Of a DNA stretch of 64,000 bases, positions 58,281 through 64,000 are shown piece by piece. This DNA comes from Pseudomonas sp. HR96 (GTDB lineage Bacteria > Pseudomonadota > Gammaproteobacteria > Pseudomonadales > Pseudomonadaceae). Made by a program: the position numbers and the translations under genes. Location: contig NZ_CP139141.1 in NCBI RefSeq assembly GCF_034059295.1, positions 975,001 to 1,039,000 of the forward strand, read 5' to 3'. Numbering within the stretch: the first letter of the stretch is position 1; each line of letters opens with the position of its first letter. Below the pieces are notes generated by a model that saw only the letters and a list, made by a program, of their open reading frames with translations, did no database searches and was not told where the DNA came from.

Positions 58281-58956
58281 ACCCATGCCGATGTTCTGGC
58301 TCGCGCTGACCCTGCTGGCCTATGTCGGCAGCCGCTGGCTGTACCGGCGCACCCGCCGCTACCTCTTCTCGCCGCTGATCCTGGTGCCCACGGTACTGCT
58401 GGCGATCGCCGCGCCGATGCACACTGCCTACGCCGAATATTCGCGCAACACCCACTGGCTGATGCTGGTCCTGGGGCCTGTCACTGTGGCCTTTGCCGTG
58501 CCCATCTGGCAGCAGCGGGCCCTGCTGGCACGGCACTGGTCGGCGTTGCTGCTGGGCATGCTGGCGGGCAGTGCGGCGTCCATCGCCAGCTCCTGGTGGC
58601 TGGCCCGGGCGCTGGCCCTGGACAACTCGGTGAGCCTGTCGCTGGTGCCGCGCTCGATCACCACGCCGTTCGCCATGCCCCTGGCCCACGACCTGGGCGG
58701 CGTGCCGGAGCTGACAGCGGTATTCGTGATGTTCACTGGCGTGTTCGGCGCCATGCTCGGCGGCATTCTGCTCAAGTGGCTGCCCCTGCAAAGCCCCTTG
58801 GCCCGCGGCGCGCTGTTCGGTGTCGGCGCCCATGGCGCCGGGGTCAGTCGTGCGCAGGAGGTGGGTAAGGAGGAGGGCTCGGTGGCCGGCCTGGTGATGG
58901 TTCTGACCGGCCTGCTCAACCTGTTCGCCGCGCCATTGCTCCAAGCGCTGATCTGA
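58270..58956 (+). CDS. CidB/LrgB family membrane protein
   Basis: A 228-residue inner-membrane protein with several helices. LrgB signatures LGPVTVAFAVPIW, SVSLSLVPRSITTPFAM and GVGAHGAGVSRA are visible. It works with the CidA-type partner. The GTG at 58270 with GGAAG upstream is preferred; an ATG at 58285 is possible. It ends 28 bases before a minus-strand terminator. Confidence 0.93.
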   Translation: MTFEPMPMFWLALTLLAYVGSRWLYRRTRRYLFSPLILVPTVLLAIAAPMHTAYAEYSRNTHWLMLVLGPVTVAFAVPIWQQRALLARHWSALLLGMLAGSAASIASSWWLARALALDNSVSLSLVPRSITTPFAMPLAHDLGGVPELTAVFVMFTGVFGAMLGGILLKWLPLQSPLARGALFGVGAHGAGVSRAQEVGKEEGSVAGLVMVLTGLLNLFAAPLLQALI

Positions 58957-58981
58957 CGGCGAGCCAGTTGGCGATGGGCAT

Positions 58982-59011
58982 AAAAAAGGCCGCTGTGATT
59001 ACACAGCGGCC
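58982..59011 (-). terminator. Rho-independent terminator on the minus strand
   Basis: Stem GGCCGCTGTG-ATTA-CACAGCGGCC with six T following on the minus strand only. The plus-strand side has no T-run, so lrgB is not its obvious client. Confidence 0.88.
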
Positions 59012-59150
59012 AAGCAAGACGTTGGTCAAGGAGCTTCAAAACAACGTCGGTGAACAGGGTGCTCTGCGTGCCGTTGCACAACCCTTCGCTACCGGTTGAA
59101 AGGCGTCAGGCGCAGATGAATCAAGGGCTGTAGGGGCGGCCCTGAATGTG
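58982..59150 (-). ncRNA. Candidate small RNA
   Basis: A stand-alone TATAAT on the minus strand at 59162-59157 and the terminator at 58982-59011 would define a transcript of about 165 bases. No open frame with ribosome site fits it. The -35 region (TATTTC) is weak. The alternative is that the hairpin belongs to lrgB or is a stray structure. Confidence 0.45.
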
Positions 59151-59318
59151 GTGGTCATTATAGGTGTGGCCATGTCGGCGAAATACCGTGGTTTGCGACA
59201 TGCTCTGTTACAGTCTGCGCAACAGTGATTCTGCCAATGCTGGGATCCAAGGGTTGCGGCCAGCGACCGACCTCCAGCAAGATACTCCCATAACAAAAAG
59301 AATCTCGGGAGATGTCCC

Positions 59319-60629
59319 ATGCCCCAAGACTTTACTGCCAGTCCTCTGCGTTACCAGTCCGGTTTCGCCAACCAATTCGCCAGCGAAGCGCTGCCCGGCG
59401 CCTTGCCCAGCGGCCAGAACTCACCGCAGCGTGCGCCCTACGGGCTGTACGCCGAACAATTGAGCGGTACCGCCTTCACCATGCCGCGCCACGAGGCGCG
59501 CCGTACCTGGCTGTACCGCATCCGGCCCTCGGCCCTGCACCCGGGCTTCGTACCGCTGCACCGCCAGCTGCAAGGCGTTGGCCTGGGCCCGGGCAATCCC
59601 AATCGCCTGCGCTGGAACCCCTTGCCCATGCCCGAGGCGCCCACCGACTTCATCGACGGCTGGGTAGCCATGGCGGCCAATGCCGATGCCGATCAGCCCG
59701 GTGGCGTCAGCCTCTACCATTACGCCGCCAACCAGTCGATGCAGCGGGTGTTCTATGACGCTGATGGCGAGCTGCTCCTGGTGCCCCAGGCCGGGCGCCT
59801 GCGCATCGTCACCGAACTGGGCGTGCTGGAGGTCGAGCCGTTGCAGATTGCCCTGTTGCCTCGCGGCCTGAAGTTTCGCGTCGAGTTGCTCGATGGCGAG
59901 GCCCGCGGCTATCTGGCAGAGAACCATGGCGCGCCCCTGCGCCTGCCGGACCTGGGCCCGATCGGCAGCAACGGCCTGGCCAACCCGCGGGACTTCCAGG
60001 CCCCGGTGGCCCACTTCGAGGACCGCCAGGGCGCGGTAGCGCTGGTACAGAAATTCCACGGCCAGCTGTGGGGCTGCCAGCTGCAGCATTCACCCTTCGA
60101 CGTGGTGGCCTGGCACGGCAGCCATGTGCCCCTGCGCTACGATTTGCGCTGCTTCAACACCCTGGGCAGCATCAGCTTCGACCACCCGGACCCGTCGATC
60201 TTCACCGTGTTGACCTCACCCGGCAGCGTGCCGGGCCAGGCCAACATGGACTTCGTGATCTTTCCGCCGCGTTGGCTGGTGGCCGAGAAGACCTTTCGCC
60301 CGCCCTGGTTTCATCGCAACCTGATGAACGAGTACATGGGCCTGATCCAAGGCGTCTACGATGCCAAGGCCGAGGGCTTCGTGCCCGGCGGCGCCTCGCT
60401 GCACAGTTGCATGAGCGCCCACGGCCCGGACCGCGAAACCTGCGCACGGGCCATCGCCGCCGAGCTGCAACCGCAGAAGGTCGACCAGACCATGGCGTTC
60501 ATGTTCGAGACCCACCAGGTACTGCGCCCCACGCGTTTTGCCATGCAGTGTGCGCAGCGCCAGGCCGACTACGACGCGTGCTGGGCGGGCCTGCCGAGCA
60601 CCTTCGACCCCGACTGGAGCCCTTCATGA
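59319..60629 (+). CDS. hmgA: Homogentisate 1,2-dioxygenase
   Basis: A 436-residue iron enzyme that opens the ring of homogentisate to maleylacetoacetate in tyrosine/phenylalanine breakdown. Family segments [35 protein letters not shown] ([12 protein letters not shown]) and the metal-site region [13 protein letters not shown] and [13 protein letters not shown] are visible. GGGAG precedes the ATG. The stop overlaps fahA by four bases. Loss of HmgA gives brown pyomelanin in Pseudomonas; this copy looks intact. Confidence 0.98.
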   Translation: MPQDFTASPLRYQSGFANQFASEALPGALPSGQNSPQRAPYGLYAEQLSGTAFTMPRHEARRTWLYRIRPSALHPGFVPLHRQLQGVGLGPGNPNRLRWNPLPMPEAPTDFIDGWVAMAANADADQPGGVSLYHYAANQSMQRVFYDADGELLLVPQAGRLRIVTELGVLEVEPLQIALLPRGLKFRVELLDGEARGYLAENHGAPLRLPDLGPIGSNGLANPRDFQAPVAHFEDRQGAVALVQKFHGQLWGCQLQHSPFDVVAWHGSHVPLRYDLRCFNTLGSISFDHPDPSIFTVLTSPGSVPGQANMDFVIFPPRWLVAEKTFRPPWFHRNLMNEYMGLIQGVYDAKAEGFVPGGASLHSCMSAHGPDRETCARAIAAELQPQKVDQTMAFMFETHQVLRPTRFAMQCAQRQADYDACWAGLPSTFDPDWSPS

Positions 60630-61918
60630 ACGGTGCCCGCAGCTGGCTGGAAACGGCCAACGGTCACGCCGACTTTCCGCTGCAGAACCTCCCTTACGGC
60701 GTGTTCAGCCATGGTGGGGCAGCCCCGCGGGTTGGCGTGGCGATCGGCGACAGCATCCTCGATCTGCCCGCGTTGCTGGCCCGTGGCTTGCTTTATGGCC
60801 TGGCCGCCGATGCCGTCGCCGCCATGGCCGGCGGTACCCTCAATGCCTTCTTCGCCATGGGCCAGGGCCCGCGGCTGGCCTTGCGTCAACAGTTGCAGGA
60901 GCTGCTCGAGGAGACCAGCCAGCAGCGCGCTCGCGTTGAATGCTGCCTGCTCGACAGCGCCGACTGCAGCTTGCACATGCCGGCGCGGGTCGGCGACTAC
61001 ACCGACTTCTACGTTGGCATCGAGCATGCGAAAAATGTCGGTGCTTTGTTTCGCCCAGACAATCCTCTGTTGCCCAACTATAAATTTGTGCCCATCGGCT
61101 ACCACGGCCGCGCCTCGACCCTGCGCGCCTCTGGCCATCCAGTGCCGCGGCCACGCGGCCAGAGCCTGCCCGCCGGGCAGGGCGAACCGACCCTGGCCGC
61201 CACGGCGCGGCTGGATTTCGAGCTGGAGCTGGGCGTGTGGATCGGCCCCGGCAATGCCTTGGGCGAACCGCTGCCGATCGGCCGAGCGGGCGAACACGTA
61301 GCCGGTTACTGCCTGCTCAACGACTGGTCGGCGCGCGACATCCAGGCCTGGGAGTACCAGCCTCTGGGGCCATTCCTGTCGAAGAGTTTCATCACCTCGA
61401 TCTCGCCTTGGGTGGTCACCCCCGAAGCCCTGGCGCCGTTTCGCTGCGCACAGCCGTCGCGCCCTCACGGCGACCCGCAGCCGCTGCCCTATCTGTGGGA
61501 CGAGCACGATCAGGCCCGAGGCGCCCTGGCCATCGACCTGCAGGTGTGGATCAGCACCGCGCACATGCGCAGCGTCGGCCTGCCGGCCGAGCGGCTGAGC
61601 CAGAGCAGCACCCTGGCCATGTACTGGACGGTCGCGCAGTTGCTGGCCCACCACAGCAGCAATGGCTGCCAGCTGCAGCCGGGCGATCTGTTCGGCAGCG
61701 GCACCTTGTCCGGTGCCCAGCCGGGGCAGTACGGCAGCCTGCTGGAGATGACCCAGGGTGGCAAGGTCGCCCTGCAACTGGCCTCGGGTGAAGCGCGGCG
61801 CTTTCTCGAAGACGGCGACGAGATCATCCTGCGCGGTCGCTGCCACCGCGAAGGCTATGCCTCCATCGGTTTTGGCGAGTGCCGCGGGCGCGTCCAGGGT
61901 CTGGGGGAGCGTGCCTAG
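60626..61918 (+). CDS. fahA: Fumarylacetoacetase
   Basis: A 430-residue hydrolase splitting fumarylacetoacetate to fumarate and acetoacetate, the last step of the homogentisate pathway. N-terminal SH3-like domain, then catalytic domain with [16 protein letters not shown], the GYHGRAS motif and [10 protein letters not shown]. It is coupled to hmgA by ATGA. The maleylacetoacetate isomerase gene that commonly follows in P. putida is not here; a SirB1-family gene converges instead. Confidence 0.97.
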   Translation: MNGARSWLETANGHADFPLQNLPYGVFSHGGAAPRVGVAIGDSILDLPALLARGLLYGLAADAVAAMAGGTLNAFFAMGQGPRLALRQQLQELLEETSQQRARVECCLLDSADCSLHMPARVGDYTDFYVGIEHAKNVGALFRPDNPLLPNYKFVPIGYHGRASTLRASGHPVPRPRGQSLPAGQGEPTLAATARLDFELELGVWIGPGNALGEPLPIGRAGEHVAGYCLLNDWSARDIQAWEYQPLGPFLSKSFITSISPWVVTPEALAPFRCAQPSRPHGDPQPLPYLWDEHDQARGALAIDLQVWISTAHMRSVGLPAERLSQSSTLAMYWTVAQLLAHHSSNGCQLQPGDLFGSGTLSGAQPGQYGSLLEMTQGGKVALQLASGEARRFLEDGDEIILRGRCHREGYASIGFGECRGRVQGLGERA

Positions 61919-62721
61919 TGTATCGAGGTCGGGGTGGTAGGCAGCTGGCTCAGCCGCGCGGTCAGGCGCAGGCGCTGCAACGGATCGTCGCTGAGCAGCA
62001 GTGCGTGTTCGAGGTCGAAGCGCTCGGCCTGCGGGCAATCGAGCCGCTGGTAAAGCCCGGCACGGGCGAGAAAATCGCCGGCGGTGGCAGGCGGGATCGC
62101 CAGCACCCGCTCGGCATCCTTGAGGGCCGCGATTTCGTCGTCATGGCTGCTGTGCAGCTGGCGCAGGTTGCGTGACAGGCGTTGCAATATCTGCGGCCCC
62201 TGCGCTTCGCGCAGATGATCGGCCAACAGCGGCGTCTTGGCACCGAATTGCCGGGCCAGCAGCTCGCGGCAGTCGGCGGGGTACAAACGGCGTCCGCCGC
62301 AGGGGTCCAGCTGGTGATCGGCGCCCGGCACCCGCAGCAGGAAATGCCCAGGAAAATTCACGCCGACCAGGGGAATGCCCAGGCGTCTGGCCAACTCCAG
62401 GCTGATCAGGGCCAGCGCCAACGGCTGTCCGCGGCGCCGTTCGAGTACCTGGTCGAGGAGTGCGGCCTGGGGCCGCAAGGGATGATGATCATCCTGCTGA
62501 AAGCCCAGGGCGCTCAGGCGGCGCAGTAGCGGTTGGCCCAGTTCGCCGGGCGGCAAAGCCGGCAGCCCGCTGCTGACCTCGCGCTGCAGCGCATTCAGGG
62601 TCTCCAGGCAGTGCGCCGGTTGCACCGCAGGGTCGTGCTCGACGGCGATCCACAACGCCGCCTCGAACACTGCGGCAGGGCCGCGTTGCAGGCAGGCTAG
62701 AAAGGCTTGGCGTGGGTTCAT
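61915..62721 (-). CDS. SirB1 family transglutaminase-like/TPR protein
   Basis: A 268-residue protein of the SirB1/YchA family: transglutaminase-like fold in the first ~170 residues (RRGQPLALALISLELARRLGI, VNFPGHFLLRV) and TPR-like helices at the C-terminus (AGLYQRLDCPQAERFDLEHAL). Family members have no proven enzymatic function. It starts MNPRQAFLACLQRGP at 62721. Its stop overlaps the fahA stop by four bases, tail-to-tail. Confidence 0.9.
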   Translation of the reverse strand: MNPRQAFLACLQRGPAAVFEAALWIAVEHDPAVQPAHCLETLNALQREVSSGLPALPPGELGQPLLRRLSALGFQQDDHHPLRPQAALLDQVLERRRGQPLALALISLELARRLGIPLVGVNFPGHFLLRVPGADHQLDPCGGRRLYPADCRELLARQFGAKTPLLADHLREAQGPQILQRLSRNLRQLHSSHDDEIAALKDAERVLAIPPATAGDFLARAGLYQRLDCPQAERFDLEHALLLSDDPLQRLRLTARLSQLPTTPTSIH

Positions 62722-62904
62722 CGGGGCTCGTCGCAGTCGCGCAGTTACTCTCCTTTTAGCCCTCCACCGGGGTTTAGTCCAGTCGCCGGCGCGGGTCCCG
62801 CGCGCTCCCTCGACAGTCGGGCACAAATGCTTTGCCAATGGCCACCTATACTGTTTTGACACGATTTCGACACAATTGCGCCCAGCGCGCTCGGGAGCCG
62901 GGTC

Positions 62905-63927
62905 ATGTTCGCCCTCATGCAAAGCACACGCAGTAAAGCCCTGCATCTGGCGGTGGACGCGGCGACCGGTCTGCGTGCAGTAATTGCCATTCACAACTGC
63001 GACCGCGGCCCGGCGTTGGGTGGGTGTCGTTACCTGGCCTACCCGGACGATGAAAGCGCCATGGCCGACGCCATTCGTCTGGCCCAGGGTATGAGCTACA
63101 AGGCAGCGCTGGCCGGGTTGCCGTTGGGGGGCGGCAAGGCGGTGATCATCCGCAACGCCCACGTCGCCGACCGCGCGGCGCTGTTCGAAGCGTTCGGCCG
63201 CTTTGTCGAAAGCCTGGACGGCCAGTACATCACGGCTATCGAGAGTGGCACCTCGCGGGTCGACATGGACTGCATCGCCCAGGCCACCACTCATGTCACC
63301 AGCACCAGCGCCCATGGCGATCCGGCGCTGCACACCGCCCTGGGGGTGTTTGCCGGCATTCGTGCCACGGCCATGGCGCGCCTGGGCAGCGACAACCTGG
63401 AGGGTCTGCGCATTGCCGTGCAGGGCCTGGGCAGCGTCGGATTCGCCTTGGCCGAACACCTGCATGCCGCTGGGGCCGAACTGCTGGTCAGTGACGTCGA
63501 CCCGGGCAAGCTGCGCCTGGCCATGGAGCAGCTGAACGCGCACCCCATTGCCAGCGAGGCGCTGGTGGCCACCCCTTGCGACATCTTCGCCCCCTGCGCC
63601 ATGGGCGCGGTGCTCAACAGCCAGAGCGTGGCGCAATTGCGCTGCGCCGCCGTCGCAGGGGCCGCAAACACGCAACTGACCAGCCTGCAGGTGGCGGACC
63701 AGCTCGAAGCCCGCGGGATTCTCTATGCGCCGGATTATGTGATCAATGCAGGCGGCCTGATTCACGTGGCCTTGACCCACGCCGGTGAATCGCATCTGGC
63801 GATTACCGGGCACCTGTCGCAGATCGCCAAGCGGCTGACCGAGATCTTCGGCCACGCCCAGGCGGAAAAGCGTTCACCGGCGGTAGTGGCGGAGCGGCTG
63901 GCGGAGCGGTTGCTGTACGGGCGCTGA
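62905..63927 (+). CDS. Leucine dehydrogenase (Glu/Leu/Phe/Val dehydrogenase family)
   Basis: A 340-residue enzyme that oxidatively deaminates branched-chain amino acids with NAD. The substrate domain has GPALGGCRYLAYPDDESA and the catalytic lysine motif LPLGGGKAVI (Lys78); the NAD loop is GLGSVGFALAEH. The ATG has GGAG-like GGGAGCC upstream. The exact amino acid used, Leu or Phe, cannot be read with certainty. It is divergent from the SirB1 gene over 183 bases. Confidence 0.92.
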   Translation: MFALMQSTRSKALHLAVDAATGLRAVIAIHNCDRGPALGGCRYLAYPDDESAMADAIRLAQGMSYKAALAGLPLGGGKAVIIRNAHVADRAALFEAFGRFVESLDGQYITAIESGTSRVDMDCIAQATTHVTSTSAHGDPALHTALGVFAGIRATAMARLGSDNLEGLRIAVQGLGSVGFALAEHLHAAGAELLVSDVDPGKLRLAMEQLNAHPIASEALVATPCDIFAPCAMGAVLNSQSVAQLRCAAVAGAANTQLTSLQVADQLEARGILYAPDYVINAGGLIHVALTHAGESHLAITGHLSQIAKRLTEIFGHAQAEKRSPAVVAERLAERLLYGR

Positions 63928-64000
63928 TCGCAACGCGGCGACCAGGCTCGCAAGACCCACCCTTTACTCCCCCTGCAGCTCGCTCAGCGCACTGACATTG

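Larger units (their letters stand above)
58957..59318. other. Intergenic region between lrgB and hmgA
   Basis: About 362 bases with no convincing protein gene. It contains a strong minus-strand terminator (58982-59011) with no minus-strand gene in front of it, a possible minus-strand -10 (59162-59157), and the hmgA promoter and ribosome site. Confidence 0.7.

Noticed and set aside
63928..64000. Possible feature at the right edge
   Set aside because: Only 73 bases remain after the leucine dehydrogenase stop; nothing can be supported.

Overview
The window is a GC-rich, gene-dense chromosomal segment of a fluorescent-type Pseudomonas, most likely of the P. putida group. Evidence for this is the hemA-prfA-prmC-moeB-murI order, pagL beside phrB, the prs-rplY-pth-ychF run, HopJ-family, PA4642-family and CPXCG proteins, and a short LOV protein of the PpSB1-LOV type. 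It is mainly core genome. I see no prophage, insertion sequence, CRISPR array or rRNA; the only accessory-looking items are a vapBC pair, a REP pair and a few hairpin repeats.

Layout. 2-3214: end of an ABC uptake operon of the branched-chain amino acid/urea type, with two tandem near-duplicate binding proteins and a LivF-like ATPase. 3218-4459: a DszC-like flavoenzyme. 4980-11831 (minus): ychF, pth, rplY, prs, tRNA-Gln, ispE, lolB and a TPR lipoprotein. 12007-16736 (plus): hemA-prfA-prmC-moeB-murI, then pagL. 17425-22114 (minus): a light-response block, FAD oxidoreductase, TIGR02450 protein, RudS, PplR1-type MerR regulator and photolyase. 22325-24293 (plus): TIGR01777 epimerase and hemH. 24331-26961: uracil/hypoxanthine salvage. 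27061-37953: small envelope and housekeeping genes with mqo, an SRAP protein, a GDT1-type Mn exporter behind a yybP-ykoY riboswitch, rsmC and hprA. 38118-43072: DUF1302/DUF1329, vapBC and an OmpA-like lipoprotein. 43128-51423: YihG-like acyltransferase, pta, slyD, an Old Yellow Enzyme, a GT4 glycosyltransferase, cysZ and trxB. 51543-56870: hopJ/DUF1244/folX/folM/ABM and a second light locus (PplR3-type MerR, PilZ, short LOV), then a flavodoxin. 56865-58956: LysR plus lrgAB/cidAB. 59319-61918: hmgA-fahA. The end holds a SirB1-family protein and a leucine dehydrogenase.

The most interesting system is light-linked and split over two loci. The promoter in front of rudS-pplR1-phrB carries two exact TGTACA-N12-TGTACA boxes, one of which encloses the -35 element; the other lies just after the predicted start. 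A third, slightly imperfect box sits between the FAD oxidoreductase and TIGR01777-hemH. This spacing is the one I recall as the PplR1 binding consensus of P. putida KT2440. RudS (TudS-DUF1722) removes 4-thiouridine, the near-UV chromophore of tRNA, so the operon appears to join DNA repair, tRNA de-sensitisation and perhaps control of photosensitising porphyrin under one light-responsive regulator. The second regulator, 35 kb away, has beside it the LOV receptor that would supply the light signal, since neither MerR protein shows a cobalamin-binding motif.
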